Source of the DNA: Spongilla lacustris
Lineage: Eukaryota > Porifera > Demospongiae > Spongillida > Spongillidae
Assembly (NCBI GenBank): GCA_949361645.1
Contig: OX442420.1
Coordinates: 7,589,584-7,653,583, forward strand
Reading direction: 5' to 3'
DNA length: 64,000 bases
Shown: in pieces, positions 12,553-23,800 of the stretch
How the letters are laid out: the number at the start of each line of letters is the position of its first letter
Numbering within the stretch: position 1 is the first letter of the stretch
Notes under the pieces: model-generated
What the model was told of the DNA's origin: nothing
What the model saw: only the letters and a program-made list of their open reading frames with translations
Databases searched by the model: none
Position numbers and translations under genes: made by a program

Positions 12553-13420
12553 GATGGCAGGGGAGTGTGACGCGTCAACGGAAGACTGGTTAAGTTAATA
12601 CGTCGAGCGACTAGAACATTTCTTCCTGGCAAATAAAGTGGAAGCCGAACAGAAAAAGGACGCTTTCCTCGCCTGTATTACATTTGGCCTGCTCCGAGCG
12701 CTCGTAGCACCCCAGAAATTGAAAGACCGAACGTACGAGCAACTGGTACGTCGCAGCCTTAACGACACACGTAGCGCCTAAACCTCTAGTCATCGCAGAA
12801 CGTACGGTTCCACAAACGGGACAAAAGGAGGGAGAAAGTGTGATATGTGGTATGCAGCAAGTTTGCCTGTGCGTTTGGTGCGACGTTATCAGAGACGCTG
12901 AGAGACAGGGTGTTCTTTGGTATGAGGGACGAGGGGGTACAGAAGAGACTCCTCACAAAGGCAGACCTCACTTTTGCCAAGGTGCTGGAGACAGCGGAAA
13001 TAGCGGAAAGGGAGACTAAAGACGCGCAGAACAGTTGCAGAGTGTCACAAAACAGGAAGTACATCAAGTGGCAGCACCACCAAGAAGGGGGAGACCGTCG
13101 GGCCTAGGGGCTTGCAACAGGTGTGGAGGAGCGCATGATACTCAACAGTGCAGGTTCAGAAACAAAGTTTGCAGGAAATGGGGGCAAATTGAGAGGGCGT
13201 GTTGTGCAAAGAAAAGGGCAGAAGGAACAGGTGTTGGAAAGGGTGTACCCACTAGAGACCACTCTGTGAAGGAACTAAAGGGGGACGATGAAAGCAAAGA
13301 AGAATGGGACAGACTGAAATGGGGATCACTACATGGCCTAGCAAAAGACAAGAGAAATGGAATGAAACAGAGGACAATGGGTAAACCTATATGTATGTGG
13401 AGTTCATCATGAATGAACAA
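12553..13420 (+). pseudogene. retrotransposon gag fragment with zinc-knuckle-like motif
   Basis: Several short frames joined by frameshifts read as a Gypsy-type gag. One piece (about 12640-12790) is rich in E and K. A second (12847-13020) contains TLSETLRDRVFFGMRDEGVQ and KRLLTKADLTFA, close in pattern to the gag at 25826-27208. A third (13035-13412) contains CNRCGGAHDTQQC, a CX2CX4HX4C knuckle, followed by a second knuckle that has lost residues (CRKWGQIERACC). No continuous gag survives. Confidence 0.65.
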
Positions 13421-13439
13421 CTGCTATGTATCAATACAA

Positions 13440-13985
13440 TTGGTTGTACCCCAAATTGTACAGGCCTGTACAATTTTATAGGCCTGTACCACTGTACAGG
13501 CCACTACCCCTCCCTGTACACGCCATTACCCTTGTACAGGCCTGCACCCCTGTACAAGCCTGTACCCTTGTACAGTCCTGTACACCCCCCCCCCCCCCCC
13601 CCCCCCCCCAGTACAGGCCTGTACCCCTGTCCAGGCCACTACCCCTCCCTGTACACGCCATTACCCTTGTACAGGCCTGCACCCCTGTACAAGCCTGTAC
13701 CCTTGTACAGTCCTGTACCCCCAACCCCCCCCCCCCCCCCCCCCTTCCCCCACCCATCCCAGTACAGGCCTGTACCCCTGTCCAGGCTTGTACCCCTCCC
13801 TGCATGTACACGCCTTTACCCCTGTACAAGCCTGTACTCCTGTACACCCCCCCCGCCCCCTGTCCAGGCTTGTATCCCTGTACCCCTCCTTGAACATGCC
13901 TGTATCCCTGAGTAGGCCTGTACCCCTCCGTGAACAGTGGTACAGGCCTATACCTCTCCCTGTACCCTTTCACAGGATTGTACTG
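13440..13985. repeat. minisatellite of TGTACAGGCCTGTACCCC-like units
   Basis: Many copies of CTGTACAGGCCTGTACCCCTG-type words (units of about 12-24 bp) are separated by two poly-C tracts (near 13586-13608 and 13726-13743). The unit is partly self-complementary (TGTACAGGCCTGTAC). Long open frames in three or more phases here (PLYRPVPLYTP-like) are artefacts of the repeat. Confidence 0.85.
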
Positions 13986-15039
13986 CTGTACATGTATAGT
14001 TCATGTCTCTACTCAAAGCATGGCTTTATAACCTCTTCTGTAGTTTTGGGTGGCCATCCCTCCTGAATAGGCTGAAACACCCTTGCTAACACCAGGTCCC
14101 TTAATTGTTGTTGTTCTTCCTAATTCTGCCACCTCGACCAGGAGGGTTTGTAGTTGGGAATGTCCCTCCTTCCTCCTCGTCCATTTGTGCCATCTGCATG
14201 TTGGCCACCACTGGGAGACATGAAAGTGCATCAGCATTTGTGTGCTGAGTGGTACTCTTGTACCTGATATCAAGACAGGGCTAGCCTACCGCATATACCA
14301 ATGCAACCGTGCTGCTGTCACTGCTGGTAATCCCTTTTCAGGGTTGAGAATGGATGGTGGTCTGTCACCAGTGTGAAATGGGGAGGAACTGTGATGTCCA
14401 GAAACATTCAGTGATTAGAGATATATAGGATCATGTGTGTGCATGTGATTACGTGTATGATTCAGTATAATTATAATGAATGAATGGTTGTTGATGTTGT
14501 GAGCTATCCGAGTGCATCCTGAGGTATCGAGTGTCTGAGAAACAAACCAGCCTAGGACGCCATTGCATGTGGTTAAATCTTTTGAAACATGATCACATGT
14601 ACATGTACAACAGTGCTTTGTTGTGACACCTGCAGTTAAATTAACACAACAGTAACGCTACATTACATCCATAGTGACATCCATGCACATGCACTGTTCC
14701 TTCTGATTGTTCCTGCAGCTAGTGAGCGTTGTATGTGAAAAATCAATTTAAGCTGACACTTGAACTCCCTGAAATAAAAATGCAGTGATTACTAGAATAC
14801 ACCTGAACACACATATTACATACTGTAGAAGAGAACAGGTTAATTAACTTACGTCCTTTTCTTCAACCCAATATAAGTGTCTTCTTAAAACCACTTTACA
14901 ACACTAGATAAACTATTCTTCCATTCTGGAAAGCATGGTATTATTCAGTTTTATTTTGTTTTTTTAAAACAAACCCAGCTAGCTTACCTTTTTCCTTTCA
15001 CACACGATCCTTTCAGCCGGATAGTACTTCATTTGACAT

Positions 15040-15215
15040 GCGCTATAAGATGAGAGCTGGGGCCAGCGGGGTGAATGGGGATAAGGGGAGGAAAGGAGAG
15101 AGGAGGAGCGAGAGTGATGGGAGGGAGGGGGAGGTAGGAAAATTGACGGGATGAGGAGGGAGGGAGATGGAAGGGGAGGTAAGGAAATTGAAGGGAGGAG
15201 GAAAAGAGAAAGTAT
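15040..15215. repeat. purine-rich GGGAGG/GGGAGA tract
   Basis: A strand-asymmetric run of G and A (GGAGGGAGGGGGAGG-like words), mirrored as C/T in the right copy at 32520-32660. The frames rich in S, P and L opposite it are artefacts. Confidence 0.7.
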
Positions 15216-15598
15216 TATTTGTTTTTCTTTGTACAGGTTGTGGTGGCAGTTTGTATATGCCAAAACATTGAGTGTCTGACTGGCTAAATACAATTGAGGG
15301 ATTCATGAAAGTTTGTGTTATGATGTTCTACTTCCATTGCTGTAGTATTATTGTAGGAAGTCTTCCCTTCATATGTACAGTTAAATGGCATGTTTGTGAA
15401 CCCTGGATTAATTGATAGAACACCAAGTGACATGCCACGTGTACACCAGGGGGTAGGTGCGGTAAATCCCTGGTGTTATAGGAAGTACATGCATGTAATG
15501 GTGTGCATCTTGTACTGTAGCAAATGCATGACTGGAAACCGTAAGTGATACTGGCAGATGTTGCCAATTCCTGCCTCCTCCTCCCCCACGTTCAGCTG

Positions 15599-15666
<68 letters not shown>

Positions 15667-15682
15667 ATGTATGTGTGTGTGT
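15599..15682. repeat. (TG)n microsatellite
   Basis: A perfect TG run of about 64 bases, followed by GTACATGTA and a second short TG run. The corresponding CA tract of the right copy (32004-32125) is longer. Confidence 0.9.
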
Positions 15683-16089
15683 ACATAAACACCTGCTGAT
15701 CCTATCTTATTTGGATGTTTGTACAAAGTAACAAAGGCCCAATGTCATGAATTTTGTTGTGTGGCCAGACTGCTGATAAAAGGTCTAGGTCTGTACATAC
15801 AGTGAATAATCTCATGCACAATGCCATGCAGCTTTGTGCAAATACAACCCCTAGGCCTAGGGAATAGCTGTGTCCTGGAAGTTCATAGTATGTTAACAGA
15901 TGTGCAGCACTACTACTTGTGTCCATACATGTACATGTATGTACATTTTTGGTGAGCCCCAGGGTTATTCTATTGCCTGTCTACTTGTTGCCAGCTAGGC
16001 TTGGAGTACTACAGTTGAGAGCCTTACTGTTGATAGTAATGAGAGCAAGGTACTACATGTAATGCCGTGCATACTAAAAATGAAAACCT

Positions 16090-16232
16090 TTAGGGAAGGC
16101 CAACAGTATAGGGAGAAGGCCAACTATATAGGGAGAAGGCCAACTATATAGGGAGAAGGCCAACTATATAGGGAGAAGGCCAACAGTATAGGGAGAAGGC
16201 CACTGTATAGGGAGAAGGCCAACTGACCAACA
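16090..16232. repeat. 20-bp minisatellite, short array
   Basis: About seven copies of AGGGAGAAGGCCAACTATAT or ...CAGTAT, the same unit as the larger array at 17790-18530. The right copy has its counterpart at 31450-31570 in inverted orientation. Confidence 0.85.
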
Positions 16233-17211
16233 GTATAGTATATAACATGTACATGTACATGTAAGTTGTCAAGGGAGGTGTGTCCATACATGTATGTACG
16301 AAGTGGGCCCATAAGGCTATTCTATTTGTGATAACTAATGCAAACACTAAATGGGCATGGGCCAACCTACATGTATGAAGCTTTAGCATAGCCCCAGAAC
16401 CATTATCCTTTGTTAGGCCAGTAGCTTAGGGCTGGCTTGTGGTTTCCTTGTCCACACAATGGATGTGGTTGCTTTGCAAAACTTAGGTAACCACTAAAAT
16501 CACTACCTATCTTTGAAGTACCACTGCATGTACATGTAGTGACCTACAGCCAAAAAAGTTGCATGAAGGGCATACGATGACTTGGCTACATACATGTATA
16601 GAAGGGTTAAAGTTACCACACGTACATGTAGGTAACATGTTGCATGCAACTCAAATGAATATAGCGCATGGTAGCCTTTTAAAGCACAGCCTCAGATGCA
16701 AATGTAGTAATATTAAATTTACCAGAACTTTTGTGTAGGTAGTCAGGGTTAGGGTTTATACCTGTATCTGGTAGCCACCAGATGAGACCATTTTTGAAAT
16801 TACATATACTAGGTACAGGATTATGTAACAGTAGATGGTGTCTATAAAGATAGACAATAGTACATGTAACAAAGAGTACATGTACAAGTTAATGTACCTC
16901 TCCAGGCCCTTAAACAGAAGTACTTTAACATGCATGTTCAAAGACTTCTGATGGAGCCGTCACCCAAGTGATGCATTGTATGTGTACAAAGGACACCTCC
17001 CCACTTCTGGGGGATTTGGAGAGGTGATCCAATGACACCACCAACACCCCTCCAGGGGAGTGAGGAAGTGTTCTCAACACCAATGCATGCAAACAAAAAT
17101 TAGCATGTCCAAAAATACCATGCGTACTCTAGTGCATGTAACCACCATCACAATAGCCCCCAAACAGCCATTCACACACCTGTTATCTGTCGTCACTGTG
17201 TTCAAAGGACT

Positions 17212-17350
17212 GGGGAAGTAGCCAGACCAGTAAATACTTTGGTTTGTAGTACTGCAGTTAGTAGGTCTTCATTGATCCTCGGCTCCTCCAGTAGTATGGT
17301 AGCTCTCTCCTGGTAGATTGCTGTGTCTTGTTGTGGTTGTACAGCAATCT

Positions 17351-17351
<1 letters not shown>
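17212..17351 (-). pseudogene. exon-like open stretch in nested element, left copy
   Basis: On the minus strand, right after the CA microsatellite and an AG, a frame reads IAVQPQQDTAIYQERATILL and continues through LLTAVLQTK to a TGA. The right copy (30328-30474) keeps the same frame with only two amino-acid changes among the residues compared. No known domain was recognised, although the sequence looks like a helical segment. It may be an exon of a host gene captured by the element, or chance. Confidence 0.35.

Positions 17352-17354
<3 letters not shown>

Positions 17355-17416
<62 letters not shown>
17355..17416. repeat. (GT)n microsatellite
   Basis: A run of about 60 bases of GT within the nested element. 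Its counterpart in the right copy (30229-30327) is longer. Confidence 0.9.
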
Positions 17417-17418
<2 letters not shown>

Positions 17419-17789
17419 ATATGTACATGCTTGTGTGTGTTTGTGTCCAAATTATTATTATTTATATCTGATGTATATGGATGTACATGTAAGTACCACT
17501 GTGTACAGGTATATGTGTGGACATCATTGGTGCGTGTGCCCATGTTTGAAGCACACAATACACAGCTCTACATCAGCGTGTGTAGTGTGCACATGATGGA
17601 GACACTTGTGAATATGTGCATCGCCACCAGTAGAGCTACTACATTGAGTGTCCACACTGTAACTGAGCGTGCGTGACTTGCTGGAAGTGTCCATGCACGT
17701 GTGGTGTGTGTGTGTCCCACTGGTCAGCTATACACATGGTAAACAAAGGGACAGAGATGCTACACAAATGGACAATGCTCAGTGGTTCA

Positions 17790-18530
17790 TATAGGGAGAA
17801 AGCCAATAGTATAGGGAGAAGGCCAACTGTATAGGAAATAGTATAGGGATAAGGCCGACAGTACACATGTAGGTAGAAAGTCAACAGTATAGGGAGAAAG
17901 CCAACAGCATAGGGAGATGGCCAACTGTATAGGGATAAGGTCAACCATATAGGGAGAAGGGTCAACAGTATAGGGAGAAGGCCAACTGTATAGGAATAGT
18001 ATAGGGAGAAGACCAACAGTATAGGGAGAAGGCCAACAGTATAGGGAGAAGGCCAACAGTATAGAGAGAAGGCCAACAGTATAGGGAGAAGGCCAACAGT
18101 ATAGGGAGAAGGCCAACAGTATAGGGAGAAGGCCAACAGTATAGGGAGAAGGCCAACAGTATAGGGAGAAGGCCAACAGTATAGGGAGAAGGCCAACAGT
18201 ATAAGCGCAGCTTATTATAAAGAGAAGGCCACCAGCATAGGAAGAAGGCCAACAGTATAGGGAGAAGGCTAACAGTATAGGGAGAAGGCCAATGTATAGG
18301 GAGAAGGCCAATGTATAGGGAGCAGGCCAACAGTATAGGGAGAAGGTCAACAGTATAGGGAGAAGGCCAACAGTATAGGGAGGGCCAACAGTATAGCGAG
18401 AAGGCCACAAGTCTAACACTACAGGAAGAAGACCAACAGTATAAGGAGACGGGCAATTAACGGTCCGGGAGAAGGCCAACAGTACAGGGAGAATTCCATA
18501 CAGTACTAGTATAGGGAGAAGGCCATATCT
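17790..18530. repeat. 20-bp minisatellite array, main block of left copy
   Basis: Tandem units of AACAGTATAGGGAGAAGGCC with point changes and small indels. The centre (about 18010-18200) is almost uniform and the edges are diverged, as expected for unequal crossing-over. Since 20 is not a multiple of three, all frames become open with a 20-residue cycle (SPYTVGLLPILLAFSLYCWP). Those apparent proteins of up to 230 residues are not genes. Confidence 0.92.
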
Positions 18531-18596
18531 CCTCCCCCTTCACTGCATCGAATATATGCCTGTTCTGCACATACTAAATTCACACAGTATACTCAC

Positions 18597-18699
18597 CAAA
18601 ACACCTGAATCTCAGAAGTTGAAATCATGCAGGGCAATCCGTTTATTGCTGCCTCCACATCTCCAAAGCTACGATTGTGTATTATCGTTAATAATTCAT
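18597..18699 (-). pseudogene. exon-like stretch with good splice borders, left copy
   Basis: On the minus strand, after TTAATTGCAG, a frame reads DELLTIIHNRSFGDVEAAIN and ends near SEIQVFW at GTGAGTAT, a strong donor. The right copy (29170-29272) has identical borders and differs by three residues within the quoted stretch. The function is unknown; FGDVEAAIN loosely recalls a UBA-type helix but this is not a firm call. Confidence 0.4.
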
Positions 18700-19005
18700 C
18701 TGCAATTAACAGTTAACTAGTTGCAACGTACGCAATAACTGGAACTTAATCCCAGATGACGCAAGGTATTACGTTATGACATATTGTTTATGAATATATT
18801 ATGCGCGGTAGAAATTAATTTTTTGTCTTGATTTTACTACACGAATGGTTCATGTCATAATTATATAAAACACAGATTCACAATCAGACCGATTTATAGT
18901 AAATTATAAATGTGTTTAAAATTCAATTTAAAAATAAAAGCATGATGACCGCCTATGTATGGGCCATTTCTCCATATGTTTTCATGTTTTAAAATCTCAA
19001 TCTCA

Positions 19006-19461
19006 TCAGCTACTGAAGTGCTTGGTAGGAATTTCATGAACCTGGAAGTCTGTTAAAAGCTGCTCACCTATGCCTGTTATCATCGGTGGTGGGATTGGAG
19101 AAGTCACATATGACGCAACAACAGAGTCTGTTTTAGATGCATCGCAGCTATCTTGGTCGCTGTTAAACGATAAACTAGAATTGCTTATCGATTCACGTCG
19201 TTTAGCTCTTTTGTTTCTGTCACCTTGTTTTTTTGGTGACGCAAAATGCCTCCCAATGTTTAGTTGTGGGTCTCGACTTGAATCTGCATCTGGGAAGTGT
19301 CGGCTACAAACACGATGGTAGTCTTTAATGGCGATACTGGTAAGATCGAGCGCTTCAATCCATCGTTGCCTTCTCGAGCGTGATTGGGGGAAGCGATGAA
19401 AAGAAACACCATTGTCTTTCATGTTTGTATTGCGACACACGATGCAAACATTACCCGGCAT
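19006..19461 (-). pseudogene. THAP domain of the ISL2EU transposase, separated N-terminal half
   Basis: A frame of 151 codons starts at the ATG at 19461. It has the THAP zinc-finger pattern: CIVCRNTNM (first two Cys), HRFP, RRQRWIEALDL with the invariant Trp, then VCSRHFPDAD with the C and H ligands, and IGRHFASP close to the conserved AVPT-type end. THAP domains bind DNA and here would recognise the transposon ends. The frame stops at KHFSS just before the nested element. A one-base shift there would read ADEIEILKHEN, a coiled-coil start that continues as DELKSKVKAL on the far side of the insertion at 11732. It is therefore the front half of the transposase whose catalytic half is at 10670-11732. 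Confidence 0.87.
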
Positions 19462-19497
19462 TTGTAAAAGAAGGTTTTGAGTAAGCGGTTGTGGGGC

Positions 19498-19562
19498 AGA
19501 ACTACTCCGGACGTGACGTCACGAAGTAATTACTCGAAATTAAAAAATTCCTGAACTTGTCT
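19498..19562 (-). repeat. right terminal inverted repeat of the ISL2EU-type element
   Basis: Reverse complement of the left end at 8477: AAAATTCCTGAACTTGTCT at the tip, with ACTCCGGACGTGACGTCACG inside. It is followed by AT and then an older repeat remnant. Confidence 0.8.
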
Positions 19563-19682
19563 ATTCGTTTTACCACACCCACTTATGAATAATTAATTTC
19601 AGCCCCCCTCACTTTTTGAACCGTTCCTACGCCACTGCTGATTGTGCGAGCTTGGAGAAATATTATTTGTAAGTAAATACAA

Positions 19683-19912
<230 letters not shown>

Positions 19913-20824
19913 TATTGTGTAGTACTACTCTGACAGCTTAACAAGCTTTCAGCGGCGGGACGATGGTCGATGGGGAAAGTTTATAAGTAAATGTGAAAGT
20001 GTATGCGAATCGATAATTACCTCCGGATCAGCTGCTGATACGTTGAGCGGTGTGCCGTTAATAGGCCTACTTTGAACGGTCGTTGATATTTAGAACGTGT
20101 ACGAATATGTATATAGAGTCGAGACTTATCCTTATGCCAGCGATCTTCCTTTTTGGCACGGTTGGGTGATCGACCATATACATGTATTATCATGTGATTA
20201 TGACGTCGGAATAAATTAAGCGCGTTTGTACAACTTGTGTACGTGTATGTCTATGTATAAAGCAGAAGCGGTTCTAACGCTGCTGATCTGTTATTGAAAA
20301 GGGCGCGTCTAGACTAAGTGTTGCCAGGCCAGGGCCGTCTTCATGTGCTCGGTAAGCAAAGTTGATAGCTTACTTTGGCATACAGAATAGAGACACACTG
20401 TACTCATCCACACTCAAATATGTACGTGATTGTATACATGTAGACGCAAGCAAGCCGGTGGGGAAAGTCACTCAGTATAGTAGTGAGTTGAATGTGACTC
20501 AATTTCAATTGGTATGGCGTTCTAGATCTGTTGCTCTTGTATTGACTATTCATTACACCTTGTCCTATACATTGTGTCCATTCATGTGCTGTTTGTAGCT
20601 CATGCGTGGTATAATACTATTTTAAACAAAAGCTGGACATGGAAAGCAAGCTAGGTGTTGTTTTGTCAAACAACCTTGCTGTGTACATGCATGTACCACA
20701 TACGTGAATGTTCATTCATACCTACATAGCATGCCATGAAGGATTTTTGTAAATGTTCATTCTTGTCAATCGCTTATAGTAAATCACATCATAAATATTT
20801 GACGGGAAATATTCATGTCTGGCA
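19913..20824. other. upstream region of the zinc-finger coiled-coil gene
   Basis: No exon recognised. It probably contains the promoter and 5' untranslated region of the gene starting at 20825, but no specific element can be pointed to. Confidence 0.35.
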
Positions 20825-23800
20825 ATGGAAACAAAGGAAGGCCCTGGAGATGAGATTAAAGCACTAATAGAAGAAAACAAACATCTACAATCACAAGTAG
20901 GTCATACATGATGTACAGATGAGGTTAGCACTATCTGATAACTATATCACTATACATGTAGGCTATAACTAACACATATACGTACAGTAAGCTTAATTAT
21001 GTTGGATTTAAAAGTGAATCTACTACTAGCTTTATGACTAGTTACAAAATGATGATGCACAAGGTCCCTAAGGTCAGCCATATGATACCTGAGAGTCCAT
21101 TACTTAGCGTCCGTCTCTGTGTGTATGATGGGCTGTAGTTAGAGTCATGTAAAATTGTATAGTTTGACCTGAATGGATCAGGTCATACCACAACCAGTAC
21201 TGTATATGCGTTTTAAAAAAACCCCACGTTAAGACTGGCGGAATACATGTATGTGTACTCATGTGGTGTACATGTGTGTGTATATCTTTGCTCCATGCAT
21301 TGAATTATTTGGATAACTTAATAATAAAAAAGCTGTCCCAGTATGAAGAGGACTTCAAACATGAAAGAGAGGACAGAATTAGAGCAACTGAAGCAAGGGA
21401 TAGGATTGAAAAGGAGTTCAAGGATTATAAAGAAGCCAATGAAGTCCAGCTGACCCAGCTCAATAATCGTGTAAGTTGATATTGCAATATTCTGGGAGGG
21501 GGAGGAATGTCGAGGGAGTTCTATTGTGTTGAAGGGTATTCCATAATGGTAGAGGGTTAGCTGCATGTGTGTTGTTCAATTTTATCCATCATTAGTACAT
21601 ATTCATGTGTATTCCATTCTCCATGTATGGTTTTTCAGGTAGAGGAAATGGCTTTAAAACTGTTGCATGCAGAGGAACTGCTAAGAAAAAAGAAGGGAAA
21701 ATCAAAAGTGAGTTTATAATTGAGAGGTGTTGAATAATCTTAATGTATAAAATCATGCTATAATTTAATTATAGTTGGTCAACAATAGGCTTCCAAGGAA
21801 TATGCATGTTTTTAAACTGAAGATGTAGCAGAATGTTTCAATCAATGTGTTTTATTAAAATGACTGAGGAAGGAGAGAAATGACCTTAGCACTAGGATAG
21901 CAGACCTCGAGAGCCAGGTAGCATAAAGTACTTGTACATGTAATTTATGCAAACTTGTGCATGAACACTGGGCCAGTGAATTGATAAATGTATGGACTTG
22001 TTCGTGGTGTTAGATCTTACATTGTTGTGATTGGAAATAGCAAGAAGATATGTAGAAGAATTGTATACGTGCGTAATGCTATTCCAGTCAGGTAGTGTTT
22101 TATTTTCACACATCCAGGTGGACAGTTACAAGAAGAGGTTACATGCAACTCAGAAAGTATATGATTCAGTTTTAAAAAGTTGGAAGTCATTGGAAAAAAA
22201 CACCAGCAATACAGAGGAAGTCATGAAGGAAGCAACACGGAAACTTCACATTCGTCTGAATGAAGCAGCGATAGAGCTAGAGGCAGCGAAAGAGGAGATA
22301 GCAGTGAAGGTGGCCCAGGTGAAGCAGTACCAGAAACAGGTGGAGGCTTACAAACAACAGCTTGAGAAGGTATGGGTGCAAATGTACATGTATGCATGGG
22401 ATGTAGAGGCAGTGGAAAAAATGTCTTTAAAGTTATAATCATTAATATTAAGCAAACGTATATTGTTTCTTGAACCACTTGCTAAATATAGGTCTGTAAT
22501 CAGTATTGCATAAATTCGTCATCACTTGATTGCCATAATCCCTTGTCAGTTCAAATTCTACATCTAGACTTGTAATAAAATATGTCCATGTACAGGTGAG
22601 TGTATTAAAAATTGCACGCATGTTAATCGGTTCAGCAATTTTTACTCATAGCTATGCACTGGGATTCTAAAGTTCTGGTATTGAAACAATTATATTGTTT
22701 TAGGTACTTAAACTGAGTTAACTGGCTGCTGACGATGAAGGAAATCACGTAAGGGAATGGTTGGCTATAGGGCACATGCATATTGCTTGGGCGTACGCAT
22801 TCGTAGCATTCAGCTGCCAGTCAGATTTCCTTTAAATAAAAAAAACTCCATTATCCCTGTATAAGGATGATGTGAATTCTGGGTGGTATATGGCACGGTA
22901 CAAGTGGGTGGAGCCATACCACCACACATGCTGCGCATGCATGCTAGCTACTCCCCCCCCCCCCCCCCCCCCCCCGACCTAGGCCAATGGTGTAGTATAT
23001 GGAATCTTTAATCAAAATCTGATCTTTAACAATCGACCTATAGCTTGTATATTATGAATCACGCATGCGCACACTTTATTGTAGATAGACATTACACTCC
23101 CTCCGCTTTAAGCTTCATGTATATCCATATTCATCTCTGAACCGGACTGGGGGAAAGCGTATCCGTGTTGAGATTCGAGGTGCTATTGGAGGTGTAACCG
23201 TTCGATCATTTCTTTCAGGACTACTCTGCTCCGAACGTTCTCCTTGTGTCTGCTGATCTTCCTGTGTTGCATTTTGAGGTTCCTCCGCCGGTTTCTCCAC
23301 ATTGTTCCTTTCTTCATTGGGGCAACGTTCCTCTTCTTCTTCTAACGCACTAACTTCCCTTTTTCTTAAATGATCCACATGTCGACGCCATAATTGGTCT
23401 TGAACTTTTACCGTGTAAGACACGACGCTACGCCTTTGTATGATCACCCCCGGAAGCCAACTTTGCTGATTCCGTTGACCTTTTACCCATACCGCGTCCC
23501 CCACGTTAAATTCACGTTCCTTGGTTCCTTTATCATGTACTCGTTTCTGCATGGCTTGAGAATCACTTACTTTGGCCTCTGGATTGCTGCCACCCTGATC
23601 ATCATCATTTTTACCGCTTTGGTGCTTTAGCAAATCCAGTCTTACTCTCAGTCGTCGTCCAATCAACAATTCAGCAGGTGACATCCCTGTTGTTGAATGA
23701 GGTGTATTCCTATACGAAAACACAAATTGTTGCACTTTTCGGATTGGGTCCTTTTCTTTGTCTTGGTCCATGGCTCTAAAGGCATTTTTGAATGATTTCA

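Larger units (their letters stand above)
12489..14530 (+). mobile_element. Gypsy-type LTR retrotransposon remnant inside the left nested copy
   Basis: A short LTR tail (12489-12519) is followed by GTGGCGACGAGGGTG, the same primer-binding-like sequence found beside the right LTR of the Gypsy at 22991-27337. Then come gag-like frames at about 12553-13420. The far end has a purine-rich GGGGAGGAAC followed by an LTR-like block starting TGTGATGTCC at 14390 and running to about 14530, whose last 30 bases match the 12489 piece. The 5' LTR is truncated, and pol is absent apart from minisatellite filler. The same remnant is present in the right copy, so it was inside the nested element before that element was copied. 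Confidence 0.65.
11733..18978 (+). mobile_element. 7.2-kb nested element, left copy, 13-bp inverted ends
   Basis: The element begins CATATGGAGAAAT and ends with the reverse complement ATTTCTCCATATG. A second copy in the opposite orientation lies at 28891-35891. It interrupts the ISL2EU transposase gene between the coiled-coil codons HEN and DELK. Removing it with either a 2-bp AT or a 2-bp TT duplication restores the local reading frame, so the exact target duplication is ambiguous. Inside are a Gypsy gag/LTR remnant, several minisatellites and microsatellites, and a few exon-like open stretches. I see no transposase of its own, so it is probably non-autonomous. Confidence 0.85.
8477..19562. 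mobile_element. ISL2EU-type DNA transposon, decayed, split by a nested 7.2-kb element
   Basis: Both ends carry the inverted sequence AGACAAGTTCAGGAATTTT (left at 8477, right ending at 19562). Each has an inner block, GTGACGTCACG with TCCGGAGTA, at matching distance. AT dinucleotides at 8475-8476 and 19563-19564 are consistent with a 2-bp target duplication. It encodes a YqaJ-type nuclease on the plus strand and a THAP plus DDE transposase on the minus strand, in tail-to-tail order. This protein pair is, from family knowledge, typical of the ISL2EU superfamily. Without the nested insertion (11733-18978) the element would be about 3.84 kb. All its genes are broken, so it is not autonomous now. 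Confidence 0.85.

Noticed and set aside
13391..13973. Proline/tyrosine-rich frames (PLYRPVPLYTP) on both strands
   Set aside because: Products of the TGTACAGGCCTGTACC minisatellite and poly-C tracts; open in several frames with no splice or start context.
17639..18479. Open frames of 164-230 residues with a LLPILLAFSLYCWPSPYTVG cycle, resembling a membrane protein
   Set aside because: They are translations of the 20-bp minisatellite in several frames at once. Hydrophobicity comes from the repeat, and copy number differs between the two element copies.
17790..18530. CRISPR-like array
   Set aside because: Units are contiguous with no spacers, and the context is a eukaryotic mobile element.
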